From Paracoccaceae bacterium (GTDB lineage: Bacteria; Pseudomonadota; Alphaproteobacteria; Rhodobacterales; Rhodobacteraceae), in contig DAOUQK010000064.1 in NCBI GenBank assembly GCA_030625695.1, positions 1-12,734 on the forward strand: 12,734 bases of DNA. Direction: 5' to 3'. The notes below the pieces were generated by a model. That model made no database searches. It was not told the origin of the DNA and saw only the letters and a list, made by a program, of their open reading frames with translations. Shown one piece after another: positions 1 to 6,731 of the stretch. Within the stretch, counting starts at the first letter, position 1. Every line of letters starts with the position of its first letter. A program made the position numbers and the translations under genes.

Positions 1-651
1 TTCGGGCGAGCCGAACATCACGCCGATCTTCATGCGGATCTGGTTGATGAAAATCACCATGCAGTTGGATTTGCTGATCGAGCCGGTCAGCTTGCGCATC
101 GCCTTGCTCATCAAACGCGCATGCACGCCGACGCTGGCATCGCCCATTTCGCCTTCCAGTTCCGACTTTGGCGTCAATGCGGCCACCGAATCGATCACGA
201 TCATGTTCACGGCCCCGGAACGCACCAATGTATCAGTAATCTCAAGCGCCTGTTCACCGGTATCGGGTTGCGAAATCAGCAGTTCATCAACGTCGACGCC
301 CAGCTTTTGCGCATAAAGCGGGTCAAGCGCGTGTTCGGCATCAATAAACGCACAAACGCCGCCGGTTTTCTGCCGCTCGGCCACGCAATGCAGCGTCAGT
401 GTCGTCTTGCCCGAGCTTTCCGGCCCATAAATCTCAACAACCCGCCCCATCGGCAGACCGCCAATTCCCAGCGCGATATCCAGACCCAATGAACCGGTCG
501 AACTGGCCTCGATCTGTTGCACGGCACCGTCATCGCCCAACTTCATGATCGAGCCTTTGCCGAACTGCCGTTCAATCTGGGCCAGCGCACTGTCCAGCGC
601 CTTTTGTTTGTCCGAATTTTTCTTGCTGGTCATCGTCAAAAGATCCGCCAT
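1..651 (-). CDS. recA: RecA recombinase, N-terminal 217 residues (cut by window edge)
   Basis: RecA is the ATP-dependent strand-exchange protein of homologous recombination and the co-protease that triggers LexA self-cleavage in the SOS response. The visible part has the N-terminal helix region, the Walker A motif GPESSGKT (residues 76-83), the Walker B stretch MIVIDS ending near D154, the L1 DNA-binding loop LEGEMGDASVG (165-175), and the start of L2 after NQIRMKIGVMFGSPE (203-217). Families of this protein run to about 350 residues, so roughly 140 C-terminal residues lie outside the window. I chose ATG at 651 because AGGA lies just upstream, although the spacing is short. An in-frame ATG six codons later (633, MTSKKNS) is a possible alternative. 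Upstream lies a LexA-type box. Identity is certain; only the exact start is open. Confidence 0.97.
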   Translation of the reverse strand, partial: MADLLTMTSKKNSDKQKALDSALAQIERQFGKGSIMKLGDDGAVQQIEASSTGSLGLDIALGIGGLPMGRVVEIYGPESSGKTTLTLHCVAERQKTGGVCAFIDAEHALDPLYAQKLGVDVDELLISQPDTGEQALEITDTLVRSGAVNMIVIDSVAALTPKSELEGEMGDASVGVHARLMSKAMRKLTGSISKSNCMVIFINQIRMKIGVMFGSPE

Positions 652-709
652 GTTCCTGTTCACCTTTCATTATGTGTCACACCCGACCCCGGGCGGCAAT
701 CACTGCTTT

Positions 710-724
710 GTTCGCTTTATGTTC
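710..724 (-). promoter_or_regulatory. LexA (SOS) box upstream of recA, GTTC-N7-GTTC
   Basis: The plus strand reads GTTC, seven bases (GCTTTAT), then GTTC. This is an exact match to the direct-repeat LexA site known from Rhodobacter and other alphaproteobacteria, and it differs from the E. coli palindrome CTG-N10-CAG. It lies about 60-70 bp upstream of the recA start codon, where a recA operator would be expected. The second GTTC also forms one arm of a dyad (see 721-745). The match is seen directly; binding by LexA is inferred. Confidence 0.75.
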
Positions 725-745
725 CTTTTAGATCAAAAAGGGAAC
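721..745. repeat. Dyad sharing a LexA half-site in the recA leader
   Basis: The arms are GTTCC (721-725) and GGAAC (741-745), with TTTT and AAAA runs inside and GATC near the centre. It is close to a perfect inverted repeat, offset by one base. The left arm contains the second GTTC of the LexA box, so there are three LexA-like half-sites: two direct and one inverted. It could be a second operator arm or an RNA hairpin in the recA leader; the sequence does not decide. Confidence 0.45.
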
Positions 746-753
746 ATTTAATA

Positions 754-781
754 AAATTATTTCCACCTCACTGTTTCGCAA
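754..781 (-). promoter_or_regulatory. Possible recA promoter
   Basis: On the minus strand TTGCGA (781-776) and TAATTT (759-754) are separated by 16 bp, giving a sigma70-like pair. Transcription would start near 747, which places the LexA box just downstream of the start, where bound LexA could block elongation or clearance. The surrounding DNA is AT-rich, so chance matches are easy and the call is weak. Confidence 0.25.
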
Positions 782-785
782 TTGA

Positions 786-818
786 GTTAACACAAGGTTT
801 ACGGCAGGTTAATGATTG
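786..818 (+). promoter_or_regulatory. Three tandem 11-bp repeats with TTAA/TTTA half-sites (CtrA/OmpR-family-like)
   Basis: Three consecutive 11-mers read GTTAACACAAG (786-796), GTTTACGGCAG (797-807) and GTTAATGATTG (808-818). The cores TTAA, TTTA and TTAA are spaced by exactly seven bases each time, that is TTAA-N7-TTTA-N7-TTAA. CtrA, an OmpR-family response regulator, binds TTAA-N7-TTAA, and 11-bp phased direct repeats are typical for that family. The array ends 26 bp before the start codon of the sulfotransferase-like gene and overlaps its candidate -35. The periodicity is seen directly; CtrA as the binder is inferred, helped by the nearby cckA gene. Confidence 0.45.
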
Positions 819-828
819 AAGATAAACT
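799..828 (+). promoter_or_regulatory. Possible promoter of the sulfotransferase-like gene
   Basis: TTTACG (799-804) and TAAACT (823-828) are separated by 18 bp, each matching four of six sigma70 consensus bases. The -35 lies inside the 11-bp repeat array, as at CtrA-activated promoters. This is a weak call because both hexamers are imperfect. Confidence 0.3.
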
Positions 829-844
829 ACGGACAGATAGCTAA

Positions 845-1438
845 ATGCTTGTTTTTTATAAAGAACGTCTGGTGATCTTGTCGGTTCCCAAGACCGGCAC
901 CACGGCATTGGAGGCGGCGTTTCACGACCGCGCAGATATTGTTGTGGCGAACCCACCGGACTTAAAGCACGCTTCGATCTATCGCTATAACCGATTCTTT
1001 CGGCCGATGTTTGACAAAGTATGCAACGCCAAAATGGAAACAGTGGCGGTGATCCGCGAGCCGGTCAGCTGGCTGGGCAGCTGGTATCGCTATCGTCGCC
1101 GCCCTTCAATGAACGGGCATCCAAACGCCACACATGACGTCAGTTTTGAGGAATTTGTCCAGGCATATGTGCGTGGAAATCCACCACCTTTTGCCAAAAT
1201 TGGCAGTCAGGTCCGGTTCATTGATCCGCGAGATCACGGGCCCGATGTTACCCATCTGTTTCGGTATGAAGAGCCTGCACGGTTGCGCCAGTTTCTAACC
1301 GAACGCCTGGGGGCGATGCCGGAATTAACCCGCCAGAATGCCTCGCCAGAGATGGCGTTGGAATTATCGGCCAAAGCCGAGCAGAAATACCGCAAAAAAT
1401 GCGCCGAAGAGTTTGCGCTTTACGATTCGATTGACTGA
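845..1438 (+). CDS. Small sulfotransferase-like P-loop protein
   Basis: This 197-residue protein resembles PAPS-dependent sulfotransferases, which move sulfate from PAPS to hydroxyls or amines of sugars, lipids or proteins. Near the N-terminus it has the 5'-phosphosulfate loop VPKTGTT (14-20). A likely 3'-phosphate-binding segment, REPVSWLGSWY, begins at R71 with S79 eight residues on. LFRYEE (138-143) resembles the conserved tyrosine-acid motif that precedes the C-terminal part of such enzymes, and ALYDSI near the end is also family-like. It is compact, with no signal peptide or membrane segment, so it is probably cytoplasmic. The substrate cannot be read from the sequence. I recall homologues beside recA in Rhodobacterales being labelled 'gamma-glutamyl kinase'; nothing here supports that activity. 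The ribosome site (GGACAG) is poor. The gene converges on cckA and diverges from recA. Confidence 0.7.
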   Translation: MLVFYKERLVILSVPKTGTTALEAAFHDRADIVVANPPDLKHASIYRYNRFFRPMFDKVCNAKMETVAVIREPVSWLGSWYRYRRRPSMNGHPNATHDVSFEEFVQAYVRGNPPPFAKIGSQVRFIDPRDHGPDVTHLFRYEEPARLRQFLTERLGAMPELTRQNASPEMALELSAKAEQKYRKKCAEEFALYDSID

Positions 1439-1513
1439 CCAACCTGCATTTTCGACGGTTTTCGACTGGGATTCCGGTCTTTTGGCGATTTTATTGGCGG
1501 GGATTTTCCCGCT

Positions 1514-3865
1514 TCACTGCACCTGTTCCGGGTGCATTTGTTGATGAACAATATCCGTTAACTGATTGAGGGAAAACGGTTTAGGCAAAAAATTTGCATT
1601 GGAAACATGCGGTTTATTATCGCCAAATGCGCCTTCTGCATAACCTGAGACAAACACCACCCGCACATCGGGGCGGGTTTTCAATGCTTCGCGCACCCAT
1701 GTCGGCCCATCCATGCCCGGCATGACCACATCCGTCACAAACACATCCACATTAAGCGACGGATCTTCCAATGTGCGCAACGCATCCTCGGCCGATTCGG
1801 CCTCAAGCACAGTATACCCGCGCAGCCGCAGTGCCCGCGAGGCAAAGGCCCGCACCGGTGCCTCGTCTTCGACCAGCAACACCACCCCTTCGCCCTGCTG
1901 TGGCGCAACCGGCGTTTTACGCACCGGTGCAGCCAACTGTTTTGTCTCGACCGCCTCATGAGTCGGGAAATACAGGATGAATTCGGTGCCACTGCCCACT
2001 ACACTGTCAACAAAGATGAACCCGCCGGTCTGCTTGACGATGCCATAAGCAGTGGACAGGCCCAGTCCAGTGCCCTCTCCGACCCGTTTGGTGGTAAAAA
2101 ACGGCTCAAATATCTTGTGAATCTTGTCCGGAGGGATGCCGGTACCATGGTCCGTGACCCGCAAGGTTACATAGTCACCGGGCGGTACCGTCGCCCGGTC
2201 CCGTGTAAGCGGTTGATCCAGTGTCACAATTTCCGTTTCAATCCGGATTTCTCCACCATCAGGCATGGCATCGCGGGCGTTGACCACAAGGTTCATCAAC
2301 ACCTGTTCCAACTGCCGCTTGTCCGCCCGGATCGCGCCCAGGACTGGCTCGTGACTAAGCGTCAGGGTTACTTTTTCACCCACCAACCGGTTCAGCAGAT
2401 GGGTCAGGTCGGCCAATGTATCGCGCAGGTCCAAAACCTCGGGGCGCAGGGTTTGTTTGCGGGAAAACGCCAGGAGTTGCCCAACCAAAGCGGCGGCGCG
2501 ATTGGCGTTCTCATTGATTTGAACAAGGTCGCCATAGTCCTGATCACCCTGATCATGGCGTAACAACAACAGGTCGCAATGGCCTGATATTGCGGTCAAA
2601 AGGTTGTTGAAATCATGTGCCACACCGCCCGCCAACTGGCCAATCGCCTGCATTTTCTGACTTTGCACAAACTGTGCTTCGAGGGTCTTCAATTCGGTCG
2701 CGTCATTCAGCATCGCCACCAACACGGTTTTGCCTTCTTCTTTAACCGGGCTAAGTGTGACCTGAACAAAAACCTCTTTATCTTCGCGGGCCAGGCGCAG
2801 AAACTCTGATTTGGTTGCAGATTTGCCTTTGGCAGCCTCATCCAGCCAATCGGAAATCGCCCGGCCCAGCCCCTCCATCACCTGCCCCAATAACATCCCG
2901 ACCTTGGCTTTTTTTCCCAACAAACGGGCCGCCTGGCCGTTGATTTTCAGAATATCTCCGGTTGTAGCAACCTTGATCATCGGTACAGGCAAAGAATCAA
3001 TTGCGGTCGGGATGGCGGCGTCAAACCCATCCGGAACTGGCAGTAAAAACAGTTCTCTTCGCCCGCCTGAAACCTCAAATTCCACTAAATTAACATTCAC
3101 TTTCCCTTCCAAAGTATTGATAATGTTCACTTCACCAGGGCGTAACGGTAAGGTTTCGAAAAGCCGGTCAATCGCCTTAACGCGTTCTCCGATCAAACCT
3201 CTTGCGGCGTCGTTCATGAACAATACAGCACCCGACCGCCCCACCGTCAGCATCGGCATCGGAATTGCATCCCCCCCGCGCCCCGGACCGCCCCGGTCGG
3301 GCATTTCTTCTATTCGCCATAAAAACTCTTGCTTGGAGCGTGCGTGATTGCCAAACCAATGACGACCAAGCCGATGCACAGCAAGCCGCATGTGCCCTGC
3401 GCGCGTGACCACATCTTCGCGCGCCGCACCATCTTTGCGCGCGCGCCCCTGCAAGCGGTACAAAACTGCCGAAGGGTTGGCAAATACGGCCCGCAATGTG
3501 CCGGCCAGAGTGTCACTTTTGGTATCTTTGAACCGGCTGTTGGCCGCGTCGTTACTGGCCTGAACCTCACCATCCTCATCAGTTACAAAGCTGGGAACCG
3601 CATCTTTCTCAATGAAGCCCGCCAACAATTGCGAAGCCAGATACCGTGCCCTGCGTTGCATCTGCGCACGCGCCATCAGCAACAGCGCCACCAGAATCAG
3701 GGTCGCACCACCTGCTACCAACCCAACTGCCACGAGGTCCGGGACCTGCACCCAAAATCCTGCCGCCACACATGCCGCCCCCAGCCCCAACGCCAGTCCC
3801 GCCCGCGCCCTAATGGGCAATTGCACGGGTATTTGGAATTCTGACGACTCTTGTTGGACAGTCAC
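1514..3865 (-). CDS. cckA: Hybrid sensor histidine kinase CckA
   Basis: CckA is the membrane hybrid kinase at the head of the CckA-ChpT-CtrA phosphorelay, which controls the cell cycle in Caulobacter and motility, gene-transfer agents and related traits in Rhodobacterales. This 783-residue protein has two hydrophobic N-terminal segments (about 23-40 and 43-66), then PAS-like sensory regions (roughly 85-190, 200-275 and 285-395). The dimerisation/phosphoacceptor helix contains GGVAHDFNN with H417. The ATPase domain has the N-box NLVVNARDA (525-533), the G1 box DHGTGIP (572-578) and the G2 box GEGTGLGLS (596-604). The C-terminal receiver has acidic residues E666/D667, phosphoacceptor D712 in TDVVMPGMDG, S740 and K762. 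All catalytic residues are present, so both kinase and phosphatase roles are possible. The start is GTG at 3865, with GGAG seven bases upstream. Its leader holds a CtrA-like site and two GANTC sites. Confidence 0.92.
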   Translation of the reverse strand: MTVQQESSEFQIPVQLPIRARAGLALGLGAACVAAGFWVQVPDLVAVGLVAGGATLILVALLLMARAQMQRRARYLASQLLAGFIEKDAVPSFVTDEDGEVQASNDAANSRFKDTKSDTLAGTLRAVFANPSAVLYRLQGRARKDGAAREDVVTRAGHMRLAVHRLGRHWFGNHARSKQEFLWRIEEMPDRGGPGRGGDAIPMPMLTVGRSGAVLFMNDAARGLIGERVKAIDRLFETLPLRPGEVNIINTLEGKVNVNLVEFEVSGGRRELFLLPVPDGFDAAIPTAIDSLPVPMIKVATTGDILKINGQAARLLGKKAKVGMLLGQVMEGLGRAISDWLDEAAKGKSATKSEFLRLAREDKEVFVQVTLSPVKEEGKTVLVAMLNDATELKTLEAQFVQSQKMQAIGQLAGGVAHDFNNLLTAISGHCDLLLLRHDQGDQDYGDLVQINENANRAAALVGQLLAFSRKQTLRPEVLDLRDTLADLTHLLNRLVGEKVTLTLSHEPVLGAIRADKRQLEQVLMNLVVNARDAMPDGGEIRIETEIVTLDQPLTRDRATVPPGDYVTLRVTDHGTGIPPDKIHKIFEPFFTTKRVGEGTGLGLSTAYGIVKQTGGFIFVDSVVGSGTEFILYFPTHEAVETKQLAAPVRKTPVAPQQGEGVVLLVEDEAPVRAFASRALRLRGYTVLEAESAEDALRTLEDPSLNVDVFVTDVVMPGMDGPTWVREALKTRPDVRVVFVSGYAEGAFGDNKPHVSNANFLPKPFSLNQLTDIVHQQMHPEQVQ
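1518..1542 (+). terminator. Possible intrinsic terminator after the sulfotransferase-like gene
   Basis: TGCACC (1518-1523) and GGTGCA (1531-1536) form a 6-bp stem with a 7-base loop, followed by TTTGTT. It sits inside the last codons of the convergent cckA gene. A second, weaker hairpin (GCGGG 1497-1501, CCCGC 1508-1512) lies just before it. The U-tract is short, so this is tentative. Confidence 0.3.
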
Positions 3866-3877
3866 AAAAAGGCTCCG

Positions 3878-3889
3878 GATTCGGGAATC
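3878..3889. promoter_or_regulatory. Paired GANTC (CcrM) methylation sites as a 12-bp dyad before cckA
   Basis: GATTC (3878-3882) and GAATC (3885-3889) are inverted copies separated by GG, so two GANTC sites lie within 12 bp, only 13 bp upstream of the cckA start codon. In many alphaproteobacteria CcrM methylates GANTC in a cell-cycle-dependent manner. They lie in the likely leader rather than in the -10 region. The sites are seen; any effect of methylation is inferred. Confidence 0.45.
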
Positions 3890-3895
3890 GCTCGC

Positions 3896-3932
3896 TCTAT
3901 ATCTCGCAGAGAAATGGTTAAGCTGAGCCTAA
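3896..3932 (-). promoter_or_regulatory. CtrA-like site and possible promoter of cckA
   Basis: On the minus strand TTAG (3932-3929), seven bases and TTAACCAT (3921-3914) give TTAG-N7-TTAACC, one base from the CtrA consensus TTAA-N7-TTAA. A -10-like TATAGA follows at 3901-3896, so the site would cover the -35 region. The same bases also form a 17-bp dyad: GTTAAGCT and AGCCTAAC around a central G, with one mismatch. This could instead be an operator for a dimeric regulator. Confidence 0.4.
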
Positions 3933-3970
3933 CACAGGGCATTTCCCCCATAGGGAGAATACCTTTGTTG

Positions 3971-5122
3971 TTATTCCCGCGTCAAGTGAGCTGTATAAAA
4001 TCCATCCGCACTGTCCTGAAGTGGCCAATTTTGTTGCAAATTGACCTGCCATTGTGGGGACTCCGTTATAAATCCAGCGATCTGACCGGCATTTTCAACG
4101 TCCAGAACCGAACAGGTCGCATAGGCAATGACCCCGTTATTGGCGGTTAATTTAGTCACCTGCCGCAGAATATCGCGTTGAATTCCCACCAATTCGTCCA
4201 GCCGCGTTTGGGTCAGCGCCCATTTACCCTCTGGCGCGCGCCGCCATGCACCACTTCCCGAGCACGGCGCGTCACACAGCACCAGATCAAAAGGGGCAGC
4301 ATCATTCAGATCGGCCGTGGCAAGCGTCTGAACGGTAACGCCCGCCCGCGCGGCCCGCTCCTCAAGATCAGCCATGCGTTGTGGTGCAATATCATGCACC
4401 GACAAGTCGATCTTCGCCTGTGCGGCCATTGCCAGCGCTTTGCCCCCGCCCCCGGCACAATAATCCAGCACCCGCATTCCGGGACGCAGCGGCAGGGCCT
4501 GAACCACCGCCTGACTGGCGGCGTCCTGCAATTCGACCAACCCGTCCAGATAGGCCTGTGAGTGGCGAATGCGCCGGGCCCCGGTGTGAATGATCAAGGC
4601 GGTTTCGACCTGCGCGTGCGGCGTGCCTTCGATCCCGTCACTGGCCAAAGCTGCGATCGCCTGATCACGATCAGCCTTAAGCGTATTGACCCGAAGATAC
4701 ACAGGCGCGCGGGATTGCAAGGCGGCGGCGGCCTCGGGTATGGCCTGAAACTGCGGCCAAAGCCAATCGGGGATATCGAGGCGTTCAGCACCCGGCCCCG
4801 GCGTGTGACCGGCCTGACTTTCTTCGTCACTCAAAACCGCAGGGGAATAGGCCAGCCCGGAAAAACTCTCGTCAGGGTTCGCGCCTGCCCGCCGCAATGC
4901 CCCGATCATCAATCCCCGCCCGCTCAGCGCACCGCCAAGGGCGCCGTCAGACCGGCGTCGGCGCAACGCCTCAAACACCAGATCACGCACCCCAGCCCGG
5001 TCCTTGGACCCGGCATAACGCGCGCCACGGGCCCAGCGGGTCAGGCATTGTTCAACCGCCGCCCCGTCAAGGTAAAGGTCAAGCACATCAATGGCGGCGG
5101 CAATCCGCGCGGCAGGTTTCAT
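3971..5122 (-). CDS. RsmB/NOP-family rRNA (cytosine-C5) methyltransferase
   Basis: This enzyme is predicted to transfer a methyl group from S-adenosylmethionine to C5 of a cytosine in RNA, most likely 16S rRNA (E. coli RsmB makes m5C967). It is 383 residues long. The N-terminal third (about 1-110) corresponds to the NusB-like RNA-binding region and is shorter than in E. coli RsmB (429 residues). The Rossmann domain starts at VLDYCAGGGGKALAMAA (218-234). Motif IV, DAPCSGSGAWRR, carries C287, and motif VI, ATCSVLDVEN, carries the likely catalytic C337. ATG at 5122 follows GAGG by eight bases and lies 17 bp after the guaB stop, so the two genes are probably cotranscribed. The family is clear; the exact target base is not, because the paralogue RsmF and others share these motifs. 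Confidence 0.88.
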   Translation of the reverse strand: MKPAARIAAAIDVLDLYLDGAAVEQCLTRWARGARYAGSKDRAGVRDLVFEALRRRRSDGALGGALSGRGLMIGALRRAGANPDESFSGLAYSPAVLSDEESQAGHTPGPGAERLDIPDWLWPQFQAIPEAAAALQSRAPVYLRVNTLKADRDQAIAALASDGIEGTPHAQVETALIIHTGARRIRHSQAYLDGLVELQDAASQAVVQALPLRPGMRVLDYCAGGGGKALAMAAQAKIDLSVHDIAPQRMADLEERAARAGVTVQTLATADLNDAAPFDLVLCDAPCSGSGAWRRAPEGKWALTQTRLDELVGIQRDILRQVTKLTANNGVIAYATCSVLDVENAGQIAGFITESPQWQVNLQQNWPLQDSADGFYTAHLTRE

Positions 5123-5139
5123 GACTGGGGCCTCAACAT

Positions 5140-6588
5140 CTATATACCCCGATAATTCGGGCTTTCCCGGGTGATCTGCACATCATGCACATGGCTTTCC
5201 TTCAGCCCGGCACCGGTGATCCGGACAAATTCACAGTTCCGGCGCATTTCATCCACTGTCGCACAACCGGTATAGCCCATGGCCGCGCGCAGCCCGCCGA
5301 CCAGTTGATGAATAACCGTGCCGGCGCTGCCTTTATAGGGCACCTGACCTTCAATACCCTCGGGCACCAGCTTGTCACTGGCCGCGTCCTTTTGAAAATA
5401 CCGATCCGCCGACCCCCGCGCCATCGCCCCAAGCGAGCCCATGCCCCGATAGCTTTTGAAACTACGACCCTGATACAGGATGACTTCGCCGGGCGATTCA
5501 TCCGTGCCCGCAATCATACTGCCCACCATGGCGCATGAGGCGCCGGCGGCAATCGCCTTGGCAAAATCACCGGAATATTTGATGCCGCCATCGGCAATCA
5601 CCGGAATGTCACCCGCCGCCGCCGCTGAATCTAAAATTGCCGTCAACTGCGGCACGCCCACGCCTGCCACCATCCGTGTGGTGCATATGCTGCCCGGACC
5701 AATGCCAACTTTGACGGCATCGGCGCCGGCACCGATCAACGCCTTCACCGCCTCACCAGTGGCCACATTGCCAGCCACAATCTGCACCTCATTGGACAAT
5801 TCCTTGGCCCGTTTAACCGCTTGGGCCACACCGATGGAATGACCATGGGCGGTGTCGATCACGATCATATCAACCCCGGCATCGACCAAGGCTTGCGAAC
5901 GCTCAAACCCGGCATCGCCCACAGTGGATGCCGCCGCCACCCGCAAACGGCCCAACTGGTCTTTGCAGGCGGTCGGGTTAAGAACGGCCAATTCCGTATC
6001 TTTGAAGGTCAGCAATCCAGTCAGTTTGCCTGCGCCATCGGTAATCAACAGCTTTTCAATCCGACGCGCCTTCATCAGGCTGATCGCCTCGTCGCGATCC
6101 GCAGGCTCATGCAGAATGGCCAGATTATCATGACTCATCATCACCCGCACCGGGGTTGCATCGTCACTGGCAAAGCGCATGTCGCGGTTGGTTACAATGC
6201 CCACGACACGACCAATATCGTCCACCACCGGAAAACCCGTCACATTATAGCGCTCGCTCAATGTTTTGGCATCCGCCAACGTCTGATCGGCACGCAAAGT
6301 AATCGGATTATAGACAATGCCCGATTCGAACCGCTTAACCCGGCGCACTTCCTGGGCCTGTGCGGCAATATCCAGATTGCGATGCACGACGCCCATGCCA
6401 CCGGCCTGCGCCATGGCAATCGCCATCCGCGCCTCGGTCACCGTGTCCATCGCACTGGACAATAAGGGAATGTTCAAGGAAATCGACTGCGTCACCCGCG
6501 TCGCGGTATCCGCCCCCCCGGGCAGCACCGAACTGGCCGCCGGAACCAGAAGAACGTCATCAAAGGTAAGTGCCTCACGAATCTGCAT
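5140..6588 (-). CDS. guaB: Inosine-5'-monophosphate dehydrogenase
   Basis: GuaB oxidises IMP to XMP with NAD+, the committed step of GMP synthesis, in the cytoplasm as a tetramer or octamer. At 482 residues it is the usual bacterial length. The TIM barrel is interrupted by two CBS domains (about 91-205), including NVTGFPVVDD and RRIEKLLITD. The catalytic loop GPGSICTTR has the nucleophile C302. IADGGIKYSGD (331-341) binds the phosphate, and the flap ARGSADRYFQ carries R396 and Y397. The ATG at 6588 is preceded by a strong ribosome site, GAGGGG (6594-6599), five bases away. A rRNA methyltransferase gene follows after 17 bp. The upstream neighbour on the same strand, aroB, is 143 bp away, so guaB probably also has its own promoter. 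Confidence 0.97.
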   Translation of the reverse strand: MQIREALTFDDVLLVPAASSVLPGGADTATRVTQSISLNIPLLSSAMDTVTEARMAIAMAQAGGMGVVHRNLDIAAQAQEVRRVKRFESGIVYNPITLRADQTLADAKTLSERYNVTGFPVVDDIGRVVGIVTNRDMRFASDDATPVRVMMSHDNLAILHEPADRDEAISLMKARRIEKLLITDGAGKLTGLLTFKDTELAVLNPTACKDQLGRLRVAAASTVGDAGFERSQALVDAGVDMIVIDTAHGHSIGVAQAVKRAKELSNEVQIVAGNVATGEAVKALIGAGADAVKVGIGPGSICTTRMVAGVGVPQLTAILDSAAAAGDIPVIADGGIKYSGDFAKAIAAGASCAMVGSMIAGTDESPGEVILYQGRSFKSYRGMGSLGAMARGSADRYFQKDAASDKLVPEGIEGQVPYKGSAGTVIHQLVGGLRAAMGYTGCATVDEMRRNCEFVRITGAGLKESHVHDVQITRESPNYRGI

Positions 6589-6622
6589 AGTAACCCCTCA
6601 TGCAAAAGCCCGTTTGACGGCC

Positions 6623-6651
6623 ACCCTATGACACGCCCCCCCACCAGACAA
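6623..6651 (-). promoter_or_regulatory. Possible guaB promoter
   Basis: TTGTCT (6651-6646) and TAGGGT (6628-6623) on the minus strand are 17 bp apart, and transcription would start about 30 bp before the guaB ATG. The -10 matches only three of six consensus bases. In the rest of the 143-bp gap between aroB and guaB (6589-6731) I see no clear terminator, riboswitch or PurR-like dyad. Confidence 0.25.
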
Positions 6652-6731
6652 AAGAGCCTTTCGTCAAAACAAACGCGCGCCCCTTCATCTTTGGTCCCTT
6701 AAATATCCCCGTCCCGTTGCCCGAAAGTGGT

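Noticed and set aside
1497..1512. GCGGG/CCCGC hairpin as a terminator for cckA
   Set aside because: Only a 5-bp stem and no T-run after it on the minus strand; too weak to list as a separate feature.
1958..2563. Long plus-strand open frame (201 codons) inside cckA
   Set aside because: It is fully antisense to the conserved kinase core of CckA, and its translation shows no domain, only Arg/Gln-rich shadow composition.
6628..6702. Plus-strand 24-codon frame in the aroB-guaB gap
   Set aside because: No ribosome site, low-complexity Pro/Arg/Ser composition, and it lies antisense in the likely guaB promoter region.
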